The notes under the pieces: model-generated
The model's input: only the letters and a program-made list of their open reading frames with translations
The model's database searches: none
What the model was told of the DNA's origin: nothing
Assembly: GCA_002104945.1 (NCBI GenBank)
Contig: MCFH01000002.1
Span: 1,076,001 to 1,140,000 of the forward strand
Source of the DNA: Piromyces finnis
Lineage: Eukaryota; Neocallimastigomycota; Neocallimastigomycetes; Neocallimastigales; Neocallimastigaceae
DNA length: 64,000 nt
Direction: 5' to 3'
In this document: piece by piece, positions 1 to 11,858 of the stretch
Position numbering within the stretch: position 1 is the first letter of the stretch
Layout of the letters: each line of letters begins with the position of its first letter
Translations under genes and position numbers: made by a program

Positions 1-1062
1 GTTTAAATATTTATAATAAAAAGGTCGATGTTAATAAAAGAATGATATGCCCACATTGTGGTGGAACTGGTGCCAATAGCTATGATGGATATAAAAAATG
101 TCATATTTGTGGTGGTACTGGCCAAAAAAAGTTGCAATTTATGCTTGGTCCAGGTATCTTTCAACAAGTTCAAGCTGTGTATGTATATGAAATAATGAAA
201 TTATATATTACGATTTAAAAAAATATGATTGCAATAATTTAATATTTAATATATATTATATCCTTATTAACTTATGCCATGCTAACATACTAATATTATA
301 ACAATTGTTCAAAAATATAACGAATATTATTAAAAAAAATGATATTAATTTCAGTTGTGATGTATGTGGTGGAACTGGAAAAATCATTAAAGAAAAATGT
401 GAAATATGTCATGGTGATAGAGTTATTAGAGGAAATGATATTGTTTCCTTTGTTGTTGAAAGAGGTATGAAGGATGGTGAAGAAATTGTTGTAGAAGAAG
501 GAGCTGAACAAGCTCCGGATACTACACCGGGTGATTTAATTGTTAAACTTATAATGCAAGAAGATAAAATTTATACTAGAAAGGACGATGATTTATACAG
601 AACTTTAGAAATTTCATTTGTTGAATCATTACTCGGTTTTCAAAGAGTAATTCATCATTTAGATAATCATGAAATTAATATTGAAAGATCTGGTATTACT
701 AAACCAAGTAAATATTTATTAGAATATTTTTTTTACTAATATTATAATTATTTTTGATTATTTATATATATTAAAATTAAATTATAATATATATAAAATT
801 ATTGAACAAATATTATTTATAAGACTTTGTAATAAAGATTCCATCTGAAGGTATGCCAAACAAAAGTGGTGATTTTGGTGATTTATATATTGAAATTATT
901 GTTTTATATCCAGAAAGTTTAACAAAAGCTCAAGCTAATGGTAAAATAAAGAATTGTTATAATATAATATTATAATTATCTAAATAATATAAATATTAAT
1001 TTTTTTTTTTTTTTTTTAAAAAAAAATATCTAGTTATTGAAGCAAATTTCAAAAAAGAATAA
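1..1062 (+). CDS. Type I DnaJ/Hsp40 chaperone, 3' part (5' end outside window)
   Basis: Co-chaperone that would bind unfolded protein and pass it to an Hsp70. The J domain lies upstream of the window. Visible are the zinc-finger repeats (CPHCGGTG, CHICGGTG, CDVCGGTG, CEICHGD; four CxxCxGxG-like modules) followed by the C-terminal substrate-binding domain (GDLIVKL, GDLYIEI). Exons are 1-178, 355-707, 850-940 and 1034-1062, and the frame is continuous across all three introns. The protein ends in FKKE with no HDEL/KDEL signal. The spacing and the GPG-x-QQ-x-Q segment recall the Scj1/ERdj3 or mitochondrial/cytosolic type I groups, and I cannot choose between them without the N-terminus. Partial at the window edge, otherwise intact. 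Confidence 0.9.
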
Positions 1063-1469
1063 ATGATTTAGTATCAAATATATATAATAAATTTATAAAT
1101 TAGAATAACAATTATATAAATTGTCAATTACTTTTTATTTTTACCAAAAGAAAAAAAAAACATTAATTATAATTATTATTATAATTAAGCAAATAAAACT
1201 AAAGAAAAATAAAAGAAAAATCTTTTTCATAGAATTCTAATTATGGTGTTATTACATAACTTATCATATGTTTTATTTTTTATAAATATATCTCAATATT
1301 ATAATATTAAAACCGTTTATTTATTAAATAAAAAGAAAAACGATATAAATAATTGTTTATTTTTTAATTATTCAATTTACATTATTTTAATAGATATTGA
1401 ATTATAAATTTATATCAGTTTTATGTAATGCAATTAACAAATTAAAGATAAATACATATTGTTTAGTGC
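1063..1469. other. Intergenic, convergent gene ends
   Basis: Short AT-rich space between two convergent genes. It holds only A/T runs and probably both 3' UTRs and poly(A) sites. No reading frame or structured element stands out. Confidence 0.6.
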
Positions 1470-3682
1470 TTATTCATTATCACTTTGACTTTCATTACCA
1501 CTGTTTTTCTCAAAACTATAAGGACATTCTAGATACTTATGAAACATAACATATTTATTCCAATTTTCTGATGAAGGATACATTTGAATTGCTATATTAT
1601 AATATTATATAAATATGTTAACGTAAATAAAATTTTTCATTTTTAATTATTAATTAAAAAGTAATTACATCTGCATTGTTCCCTTTTTTCTTTTAATTCT
1701 CCCCATCTAGATGGATGTGTATACCATGAACCATACTAATATTTATGTTTATAAATATAAAAAAGTTTTATTTTTAATATTTAATAATAAATAATAATAT
1801 ATATTAGTAATAATAAATGAGAATGTTATATATATGTTAAATGTACCTGGAATCTCTTTGTTGTACTATTAGTTTCTATAAATAAATAAAAATAACATAA
1901 TAAAAATTGAAAAATTGTTAATAAAATTTAAATTAAAAAACAATATAAATATTAAATTGTATTTACTAATTTTCTCCTTTTTATTGCGATTATCTAAATA
2001 TATTATTTTAAAAAGAATTCAGTATGTCGTAAAATATATATATAAAAGTATATTTTAAATAAAATTTATTATATGTAATTACTCTTTTTCTTATATTTTA
2101 TTTTATTTTTAGCCTGTTTAACTTTAGATATTTCAACTCCAAGATTATCTACAATTTTTTCAATATATTCACATGGTGTATTGTGTTCTTCAGTAACATG
2201 AATAGGCATTGGTGGTTTTGAATCAAGTACCATTAAACGACATGCATTTAATAAAATATCAAATTCATTGTAATTTTTATTCCTTTTACTTTTATTTTTT
2301 GTACTTTTGTCTTCTTCTGTCTTTTCTTCTTTTTCATCTTCTTTAATACAATTTATTGAAGGTAATGATAATCTGTAACTCTTTTTACCTTCAAATATAT
2401 TATGACCTGATCTTCCTAAATAATCTTCAAGTGGTTCAATTTGTTTTTTTGATAGGTTTTCATCAGTCCATTTTCTTAAATCATTACTAACTATTATTAT
2501 TTAATTTGGATTTAAGTTTATTTTAAATATTACATAAATTTTTTTGAATTATTTAAATTTTATATATTATTGTATAAAAAAAAAGAAAAAAGAAAAAGCG
2601 TAAAATTTATCAATATTAATAATTAGAATAATTATAATAGATAAATATCATTAAACTATAATTATTTTCAAAAAAAAAAAAAAAAAAAAAAAAAAAACAA
2701 CCTTGAATAATTTTCGTTACTGCTTTAGATTCTTTTTTAACAACATTCTTTTTACTTTTAGTACTTATTGTTTCAAGTTTTGGATTAATAAAACCAGAAT
2801 ATTTTTTTTGATATGATTCCTCCTCTTCTTCACTATTATTGCTATTTATATCATTTTGACTTTCTAATTTTGAATCATCATTTATTAATGTATTGGAGAA
2901 TGTTTTGGTAACTGAATTTTTCGATAAATTTGCATTCTTCTCTATATAAATTCAAAATATGTTATATTAATAAATTTTTATTTGTTATTTAAAATAAATA
3001 GATAATCACCTTCTGTTAGAGATGGCACTACAAAATTATTTGCTATATGCGAAATAGTTGAGTATTTTCTTCGAGAAGGAATACTTTTTTCATCTGGATT
3101 TTCTACTTTGATTAAATGTGAGTATTTTGGATATTTTTTTACTAATATTTTTGAAACTTCATATTTTACTTCTGGTTCAATATCCTCAAAACTTTCAAAC
3201 TATAGTATTTATTTAAAATAATAATGTTATATTAACACATTTGTCTTTTGACTTTTATATAAAGTAAATAACGATTTATTATTATTTTAATTTAAAAAAC
3301 TATATGTATAAATTTAATATCATTTATTACATTCTTTAAAAAAAATTGAAGTTCAATAGATTTTATATATTCTTCTCTTTGTTTAACTTGAAATATTTTC
3401 TTCTCTAAATAATCTTTTTCTTCTAATGATCTTTTTATATTTTTATTTTCTAATTCCTGATATTCATCTTTTACTCTTTTCATTTTTTGTAGTGGTAATC
3501 CTCTTAATGTTATATTTATTCATTATATATATATATATATATTTTGATAATAATAATATTAAGGATTAATAAAATTTTATTGAAATCAAATAATTTTAGA
3601 TGCTTTACTTTTTCCCTGTAATATTTCTATAAAGCCATGGGCTTTTATTAACATAATCTTCTTTATTCAAATTCATTTTCAT
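1470..3682 (-). CDS. Unidentified 442-aa protein, Lys/Glu-rich, possibly flagellar
   Basis: I do not recognise the family. Nine exons on the minus strand join in frame: 3682-3609, 3502-3331, 3199-3010, 2941-2702, 2490-2083, 1993-1967, 1875-1847, 1735-1669 and 1591-1470. Residues about 28-80 are a charged helix, likely coiled coil. The middle is low-complexity with an EEEEE run. The C-terminal third has aromatic, conserved-looking motifs (WYTHPSRWGELKEKREQC; MYPSSENWNKYVMFHKYLE). The start MKMNLNKEDY is the first ATG in a context free of upstream in-frame coding. Two exons are only 27 and 29 nt. The mixture of short Trp/Tyr motifs and coiled coil is typical of axonemal microtubule-associated proteins, but that is only a guess. 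Confidence 0.75.
2670..2697. repeat. A28 homopolymer in an intron
   Basis: Run of about 28 A, read as T on the coding strand, inside the intron between exons 4 and 5 of the minus-strand gene at 1470-3682. It lies immediately next to the donor site. Confidence 0.9.
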
Positions 3683-4499
3683 TTTGAAAATTTATTGTAA
3701 TTATCAATTTAATATTTTTATTAAATAAAATTATATTATTAACTTTTATATTTTATAAATTTCGATTTTAATAAATTATTAACTTTAATTTTTTTCATTA
3801 AATATAAAGAAATGATGTCAAATGTTACATTTTTATATTATTATTATTATTATTAGATATTTTTTTTTATAATAAAACACATTTTTAGAATTCTAATGAA
3901 ATCCTAATAACCTATAAATAATATGATTTAACCATTTAAAATAAATTTAAAAATAACCATAGTTTATATATATATTTTCTATCAAAATCTTTTTATTAAA
4001 GTTTTCATAAAGGTAGTATGGGTGGGATAAAAATTTGGAAAAACATTTAAAGATTTGATAAAGTATATATTGGAGACATTAATACTTTAAAATTAAAGAT
4101 CATATTTTATTAAACGAAATATTATAATATTAGTTTTAATAATGAAAAAAAATGATTTCTTCTTTTAAATACATGAATAAAAATACATAAATTAAGGTTA
4201 TCTGGATTAAAATATTATTTTGACATTTTTCAATTCAATATTTTCATTATAGATTTAAATAAAATCATTAATCATTCATCAAAAAGATATATATAGTTAC
4301 ATTTTAATTTTTTAATTTTTTTTTTTTTTTAGACTAGGAAGAGAATACACTTCTTTTATTTACTTATTTAATTTGTGATATTATATAATATTAGATGATA
4401 ATACATATTGATATAATAAATAATAAATAAAAATAATAAAATATATATAAATAAAAATATAAATATAAAATAGTATAAAATAATTATTTAAGTTGCATA
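3683..4499. other. AT-rich upstream region
   Basis: Probable promoter and 5' UTR of the minus-strand gene ending at 1470, then featureless A/T. A slightly less biased patch at about 4015-4080 contains GGTAGTATGGGTGGG but no frame. Nothing else seen. Confidence 0.4.
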
Positions 4500-4845
4500 A
4501 AAGTTCAATGCAATTCGTACTGCGTGGGATTGGTCCCTACCTAATAAATTGAATGAAATTAAAAAAAGAAGTAACATTAGGTATGATAGTGTGGTGTCCA
4601 CTAAACTCTCCCATGAGCTCATAATGTTTTCATTCTAAGAAATACTAACATTGAACCCTGGGTACGGAACATTGGGAATGTTCCTTTGCCATATCGGTAC
4701 GACGTCGGCGCTCTTGATTACGTTAGGTGTCTTACTAAACCTATCAAAAAGTAGCTTCATTGAGCTACTAATGATAGGGATTGTTTTAGTAAGAAAAGCC
4801 GCGAGACCCTCTACATATGGAACATGAGACTCCGATGTTCATTTT
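4500..4845 (+). ncRNA. Candidate structured non-coding RNA of unknown class
   Basis: A roughly 345-bp island with clearly more G+C than the flanking DNA and no long reading frame. It contains a series of nested hairpins: TACCTAAT 4538-4545 with ATTAGGTA 4576-4583; TAGTG 4587-4591 with CACTA 4599-4603; GGAACATT 4666-4673 with AATGTTCC 4677-4684 (loop GGG). A long rod pairs CTTACTAAA 4731-4739 with TTTAGTAAG 4785-4793, CCTATCA 4740-4746 with TGATAGG 4772-4778, and GTAGCT 4751-4756 with AGCTAC 4763-4768. The last hairpin is GAACAT 4820-4825 with ATGTTC 4835-4840, followed by TTTT at 4842-4845, which would suit Pol III termination on the plus strand. I found no diagnostic motif of SRP RNA, U1-U6, U3, RNase P or MRP, although a stretch at 4635-4660 faintly recalls the RNase P CR-II area. 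Confidence 0.55.
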
Positions 4846-5710
4846 AATAAAACATAATATTTTAAAATTATAATAATAAGCTACGCTTTTTATTATTATA
4901 TCAATAAAATAAAAGTTAAAATTTCAAAAATTCTCAATATTAATTTTGAAGATTATTATTTATTAAAAACCAATCTTTTTTTTTTTTTTAAAAATTTTTA
5001 ATTTTATTTATTTATTATTTTAAGTAATAATTTAAAGCAATATTAACAATTGTAAAAATTGAAATAACATTTTTACATTAATAGATATAATAAAAAGGAT
5101 TTTAAAATAAATAATTAGAATATTAGTAAATAATTTAAATTTAAAAAAAAAAAAAATTAGTTACTTGTTTAATTTTTGCGATTATTATTATTTTTGATAA
5201 TTTTTTTTTAATTTTTTCTTAATTTAAAGAAAAATCCATAAATTTTATGAATATAATTTCATCAAATATATGACTTTTCCTTTAATAACCGATAAACTAT
5301 TTTTAAATCAAAAAATAAAAAAACAAATATTATAATTATATAGTTATAATACTTTAAGAAATACATAACTTTTATTATTAATATATTTAATTATTTTTGA
5401 AATATTATATTATGTTTATATATTATTTTTCTATATATATATATTTACATATATATGTAGTTATTTATTTATAATAAGAAGTTTTTATATTATCTAGAGT
5501 TGAAGTTATATTAAATAATAAAAGTTTTAGAAAAAGATAATAAATATATAAATAAATTACAATCTTTGAAATATAATAATTAAAATTTATATAGAAAATT
5601 GCTTGTATATAACGTGATGATATATATAAATGAAAAATATTATTTATATTTGATTTTGTTGTCAATGTTTCATAATATAAATTTAATTGAATAATGAAAA
5701 ATAGTATATG

Positions 5711-5761
<51 letters not shown>

Positions 5762-6301
5762 AATTCTATGTTATTATTGCTATTTTTTTTTTTTTTTTTT
5801 TTTTTTAATTTTTCTCTTTCTCTTTTTTTTTTTAAATAAATTTAACCTATTTATCATATTGAACTATTTATTGATTAAAATTATTTAATGATTAATTATA
5901 AATTATTATGTCTATTGAGTTATATTGATGTTATAATATTCGTTTATTTAGTTGTAATTTATTAATTATTATAATAACTAATAAATTAAAATTATATTAA
6001 ATTATTAAATAATTAATCATTAAAAATCTTCATTCCTTCTATATGTTATATTTTTATTATATACTTGTTAAAGTTATTGCTTTATATTGTATTTATATTT
6101 TGTTATTATAAAACTATATAATAACTTATTAAGTAATTTTTTTTTTTTTGTTTTTATATACCTATGATAATGATATTGTTAGCATTAATATTATTAAAAG
6201 TTGTTGATTAGTATGACTTATATATGGATAAAATAAAATTTTGACAATATTTTGTACTCTATAACATTATATATTTAATATATTTTATTTGTTAGCAGAA
6301 T
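4846..6301. other. Intergenic AT desert with poly(T)
   Basis: A/T-only sequence between the RNA island and the 3' end of the coiled-coil gene. Any open frames here encode nothing but Phe/Leu/Ile from T runs. No feature other than the homopolymers was seen. Confidence 0.5.
5713..5757. repeat. T45 homopolymer
   Basis: Uninterrupted run of 45 T, followed by a second T run at about 5783-5806. Such poly(dA:dT) tracts exclude nucleosomes in fungi. The length is prone to sequencing error. Confidence 0.9.
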
Positions 6302-8105
6302 TTAATGAAGTTTCCAAAGATTCCAACGTGGACGTCCTTCAAGTGAATATGATGAATTGAAACGAGATTCTGCTGGTGATAAGTAATAATAATCTTTATT
6401 ACTATCCTTTCCAGTAATAACTTTATTTTTAACTATCTTTCTTTTTGTGCCATTCTTTGAACCAGTATCGATTATCGAAGATGCTGAAGAGGTAGATCTA
6501 GTTGGTGAAGCTGGTGGGGTATATAATCTAGAAGAAACTGGCTTCTTCTTTTTAGATATAACATTAATAATATTACATTGTGTACCCTTATCAATCTTTT
6601 TGGCCTTTGCAACTTTTGGGGCTGGATCAGTTTGAACTTCAATTGAAGTAGTAGTAATTGGATTTGATTGATTGTAGGCCTCGATTTCTTGGGATACACT
6701 AACAGCAACTGATGTTTGTTCAGATAAAAGTTGTTCTTGTAATAAAGAAATTTCATTTCTAGCTTCTGATAATAAACCATCAACTTCAACATAATCTTCC
6801 TTTAATTTAGCATTTTCTTTTGAAACTTGTTCAATTATTTGCATTAAAGTTTCAATTTTTTGACCTTGTGTTTCATTTACAGATGCTCCTCCTTCGCTTC
6901 TTGTCTTTGAAACATCACTCTTTCCATCCTATAGTTTCATATATAATATTTTAGTATGCTGTTTTTATTTTTATTTTATGATAATTACATAAAAAATTAG
7001 TATTCATATCAAAGAAAATTACAATATATAATGTATCCGTTTTTCCTTCTTTTTCATAAATTTCTAATAATTCCTCCTGAGTTGAATTATAATATTCATT
7101 ATATGTGGCTTCCAAATTATCTATTATTATATTTTAAAAAATTAATATAATAACTAAAGAATATAATATTTTTTTTTTAATTTTCAATTTACCATATTTA
7201 GTTTTTAAATTTGACAATTCAGTTTTTAAAGTGGATTCTGAGCTTTGTACTTCTTTTAATTGCTTAACAGCAATATCCAACTATATCATTTATTATTTAA
7301 TTTAGTATTTAGAAAATTTTATATTTATTTTACTTATTTAAAATACTAAAATTAATATTAACCTCCTTAGTTAATCGTGTGTTATCTTTTTCAAATTTAT
7401 ATATTTTAGATTCAACCTCATTATACTTTTGATTAAGTGTCTTATTTTCTTCAGTTAAATCAATGTTTTTTTGTTCATAAACCTCACATTGAACTTGTAA
7501 TGAAGTAATTTTCTATAAATATTTTTAATAATTACTTGTTAATTTACTTTTTTCATAAAATATATATTTATTTTTTTTATATCATACATTTGTTAAAGAT
7601 TTCTTTTCGTCATTTAAAGAATCAAATTTTGTAGAATTTCTTTCTAATGATTCCATTGTTTGATTTAATAAAGATTTATATTCTTGTTGCTGATCTTTTA
7701 AATGTGAATTTGTTTTTTTAAGTTCAGCAATATTATCAGTATCGTTTTCATGTTTTACCATTAAAGCTTGAGCAATTTCTATGTTAAATAGTTTTCCATG
7801 ACATGCAATTACATTAGTAAAGTAAAAATAATTTTATTTTAGACTTTATAATTTTTAACTTACGAACTGCAAGAGATAATTCGTTAGTTCTTTGAACAAG
7901 AATACTTTCTATTTTATCCATGTCTTTCCCTTCAATATCAACAACTTCTTTTGAATTATTGGCTATTATATTTATTAATAATAAATTAATAAAAATTTTT
8001 TTTCCTTTCATTTATTTAATATTTAAACTTACATAATTGATCTAATAATGCATAAACTTCTGAAAACATTTCAGAATCATTTTCGTAGTTATTATCTTCT
8101 AACAT
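6302..8105 (-). CDS. Coiled-coil protein, 441 aa, function unknown
   Basis: Seven minus-strand exons join in frame: 8105-8033, 7962-7864, 7778-7588, 7512-7363, 7280-7193, 7120-7023 and 6928-6302. Residues about 30-300 are long heptad-like helix (for example NEVESKIYKFEKDNTRLTKE), i.e. an extended coiled coil. The C-terminal about 120 residues are disordered and basic, with a KGTQC motif, SP/TP sites (TPPASPTRS) and an aromatic end, RPRWNLWKLH. The layout resembles centrosome, basal-body or trafficking scaffold proteins, but no family is recognised. The start MLEDNNYEND is chosen because it is the first ATG and the sequence upstream is non-coding. Confidence 0.75.
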
Positions 8106-9955
8106 TTTAATATATATTTATTATAATTACTTTTATTAAAAAAAGATTAAAAAAGTTAGCATTATGTTTTTTACATTAATAATAACTTATATAATAATAA
8201 TTTATAAGTAATAATATATTATCATTGCTATAATTACTTATTGTTTAATTTAATTTAATTATTTATTATTAATAGTTATGAATATTGCAAATATAACTAT
8301 ATATCAATTCTATGTAATATGTAATAATTGTATATATAGTTTTATTGCAAACTGATATTTATTGGAAAAAAAAGTTTTAGATATCAAATCAAATATATAA
8401 TATTCTTTTTCTGTTTTTTTTTTTATTTTATTTTGTAAATGCTATTAATATTTAAATAAAGATAAAACTATCAAAGTTTTTAATTTTTTTGTCGTTTTCT
8501 TTATTTTAATAATTAATGTTTTTCTTATTCTTTTTCCTTTTCCTTTTTTTTTTTTTTATTTATTACTATTATTTTTTTTTTTTTTTGTTTTATTGAAAAT
8601 TTTTTAAGACTTTAAAAAAAATTTTTTTATAACCTATTTATTAAATATTATCAAATTAAAATACTATATATATTAAATATATATATTTCATATATTAATT
8701 TCAAAAATAATTGATTTATTTTTAATGTCTATTAAATATTAAAACAAATTTGATATTATCATTAATTAAGAATTAAAGAATTAATAGTATTAATAATATA
8801 ATGTATTTTTTTTTTAAATACACAATATATAGCTATGATTAAAATACTTAAAGGTATAAATTATTCTTCTGAATGATGAAAAGTTTATAATTTTTTTTCT
8901 TTTTTCTTAAAGAAAATAAAGTTATATAATATTATTTTATTATAATTTGTAGAATTTTTTTATTATTTCGTAACCACATAACAAAAGATTTAATTTACTT
9001 TAAATGGTCACACAAAAATCATAAAATTTTAATAATACATATTTGTAAAAAAAGTTTTTTTTAAAAAAAAAGCTTTTAGTATTTTTATATTAAATATAAA
9101 TATTTTATAATTAAAGTATTACTTATTTATATAACTATTTATTATATAAAGTGATATATAATTATTATTTTTAGTATTTTAATCACACCAAAAAAATATT
9201 TCTATAAAAATATCATTTAATCAAAAATTTTGCTTTAAAATATAATAATATAGCAATATATTGGAATAATATTTATATTAAATTGAATTAATATATTGTA
9301 TTAATTAAAATTTTATATTAAAACATGATTTCCTGTACCACCACTAGAACATTTATTATTATAAATAGATTATAAATATAATAAATATAGAAATTATAGC
9401 ACCTAAATTAAATCATGTATTTTTTATTATGTTGCTCACATGAATACTTAATCAATGATATAGAAACATAAAATTAAATACTGAAATATGATAAACCAAT
9501 TTAATCTTAATTGTACAGTAAACTAATAATAATTAAAATAATTGCTGTCTTTTACTTAATATTTATATATTATATAGGTTGCAAAAAAATTTTCAAACAA
9601 TTATTAATATTAATAATAGTTGTGGATTAAAATAATAATAATTTTTTTTATATTTGTATCAATAAAAGAATTTATATAGATAAAATATTTTAATTATTTA
9701 TACTTTATCTTTTGTAAATAGTTTTTATGATACATTTAATTTTTAATATATTATTATTAGTTTGATACATTAATAAATAATATATTATCCATCCATATTT
9801 AATATTAAAATAATATATTGAAATGAATTCTATAGATTATAAATTTCAATTGATTCTCAATCTATATAAGTAAAAGTTTTTTTTTTTTTAAAATACTCTA
9901 CAATTAATTTTAAAATCTTTTAATTGGGATTTATTAAAGAGAAATTATATTTAAT
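8106..9955. other. Divergent promoter region
   Basis: About 1.85 kb between two divergently transcribed genes, almost wholly A/T with T runs. It must hold both promoters, but no recognisable box could be told from background. No frame or RNA-like island was seen. Confidence 0.4.
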
Positions 9956-11162
9956 ATGTCTTCAGAAGTTATTGCTTTTATTGGTGGTGGTAACATGGCT
10001 ACCTCTTTAATTGGTAAATACTATATATAATCTTTTTCAAGTATATATAATTTTATTACATTTAATTCATACAAGAAAAAAATATACTATAAAATGAAAA
10101 TTATTTGTTTTATTATTATTATTATTATTATTATATAATTTAAGAATTATTTAAAAATATATTTATAAGTATATAAATAAATATATATAAAATATTTTCA
10201 AAAAGGCTTCCAATATAAAGTGAAATATTGTTTAATTAAGACATATTAACTTCATAATTATTATTTCATAATTGTATTTCTTAAATGGATTTCATTTATA
10301 AATTAACAATAATAATAATAATTAATTTTATCTACATATTAATACTTATTTAAAATTATATTTCAAAGGTGGTCTTGTTTCTACTGGTTACGATTCAAAG
10401 AAATTAGTTGTTTTTGAACCAAATGAAGCACAAGCCAATAAATTAAAAACTAATTATAACATCATTCTTGCAAAGAGTGGTTCTGAAGCCATTACTGGTA
10501 CTGAAGAAAGTAAGGCCGCTGATATCGTTTTATTTGCTGTCAAACCACAAATTATCAAAGAAGTAGCTACTGGTGTTGCTGCTGCTATTCAAAAGGTAAA
10601 CCCATTAGTAATTTCTATTTGTGCTGGTATTCGTACTGTTGACCTTTCTCGCTGGTGTAATTGCCCAGAATTATCTATTGTAAGAGTTATGCCAAATACT
10701 CCAGCTCTTTTACAACAAGGTGCTACAGGTATGTTCCCAAATGCTTATGTTAACCCAAAGCAAAAGGAAAGTGCTACTGCTATTCTTTCTTCATTCTCAA
10801 AGAGTTCTTACTGGGTTGACAAAGAAGAACTTATTGATGTTGTTACTGGTTTATCTGGTTCTGGTCCAGCTTATTTCTTCCTTATGTGTGAAGCTTTATC
10901 TGAAGCTGCCCAAAAATTAGGTCTTCCAAAGGAAGCTGCTGATGGTTTAGCTGCTCAAACCTGTTACGGTTCCGGTGCTATGCTTTTAAAGGGTGATGAA
11001 GATGCTGCTACTTTAAGAAAGAAGGTTACTTCACCAAATGGTACTACTTATGCTGCTCTCCAATCATTTGAAAAGGACAACTTTAACGAAATTTGTTTCA
11101 AGGCCGTTGAAGCTGCTACTCTTAGAGGAAAGGAAATGGGTGAAGTTTTTGGTCAACAATAA
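9956..11162 (+). CDS. proC: Pyrroline-5-carboxylate reductase
   Basis: Final step of proline synthesis: NAD(P)H-dependent reduction of 1-pyrroline-5-carboxylate to L-proline. Two exons, 9956-10013 and 10369-11162, give 283 aa, the usual family length. The N-terminus carries the Rossmann nucleotide-binding motif (IAFIGGGNMA). Further on come FAVKPQ, the family segment VRVMPNTPALLQQGATGM, and the C-terminal dimer/active-site helix region with GLSGSGPAYFF and TSPNGTTYAAL. The reading frame uses far more G/C-ending codons (AAG, GCC, GGT, TTC) than its neighbours, which suggests strong expression. The single 355-bp intron falls inside the Rossmann loop (phase 1). In Saccharomyces the gene is called PRO3. 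Confidence 0.97.
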
Positions 11163-11684
11163 ATATAAAACACAAAATTGCATAAAAAATTAATATTAAA
11201 TTATTTTTTAAGAATTAGTAATTAAAACGTTTTAAAATCTTTTATTTGCAAAATAAAAAAAAAAAAAAAACTTTTATAAAATGCTATGAGGTAATTTAAA
11301 TAAATAAATAAAGAATTTTTTATAATTAAGAAAAAAAAAATAAAACAACAAATGAAAATAAAATAAAATTTAATACATAATTGGCAAAATAGCACAAATG
11401 TAAATATTAAAAAAAGTATAAATAAATAAAAGTCCCTAAAAAAATAAAAAATTATAATTTTAAATTAATTTTTGATACTGATATTTAATTATATTTAATT
11501 ATTTTATTATAATTTTAATGATTTTATATTTTAATATTTTATTAAAATACAATTTTTTTTTTTAAAAAAAAAAAAAAGATATATTACTTTAATTTGTATT
11601 GTTATTATTAATAAAATTATATTCATTTATTAATTAATAAATGATATAAACAAGATATTTAAAGTAATACAGAAAAATAGTATA
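11163..11684. other. Intergenic, 3' flank of proC
   Basis: A/T-rich 3' UTR and spacer with poly(A) and poly(T) runs, on the convergent side of proC. Nothing coding. Confidence 0.5.
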
Positions 11685-11858
11685 TTTAATAGAATTGCAA
11701 ATTTTTCAATTATAAAATTTATATTTTAGGTGATAATTTAGTAAATATCCTAGTACCTAGTTAATACCAGATAAAAAAATTCTCTTATCAGATTTTTAAC
11801 CAGACATTTTTAAATGTGACTAAAAACCGTGCTAGGAAATTACTTTTAATAGAATTGC
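11685..11858. mobile_element. Possible SINE-like or structured short element with flanking direct repeats
   Basis: A 14-bp direct repeat TTTAATAGAATTGC occurs at 11685-11698 and 11845-11858. The DNA between folds into an outer stem (AGTAA 11740-11744 with TTACT 11840-11844; TCCTAGTAC 11748-11756 with GTGCTAGGA 11829-11837, one G-U pair). Two inner hairpins follow: GATAA 11770-11774 with TTATC 11785-11789, and ACATT 11804-11808 with AATGT 11813-11817. The second repeat starts exactly where the outer stem ends. On the minus strand this reads as a sharp 5' end, a folded body, an A/T-rich tail, and target-site-like duplications. It could equally be a stand-alone small RNA or chance. Confidence 0.3.

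Noticed and set aside
4500-4845. Assignment of the island to RNase P, MRP, SRP or U3 RNA
   Set aside because: No CR-I/CR-V pair, no SRP helix-8 motif, no box C/D set seen; only a faint CR-II-like stretch.
5694-5888. Open frame encoding almost only Phe/Leu/Ile
   Set aside because: Translation of T homopolymers; no coding character.
11740-11844. Hammerhead ribozyme on the minus strand (CTGATAAG seen)
   Set aside because: The core needs CTGANGA and a matching GAAA, which are absent.
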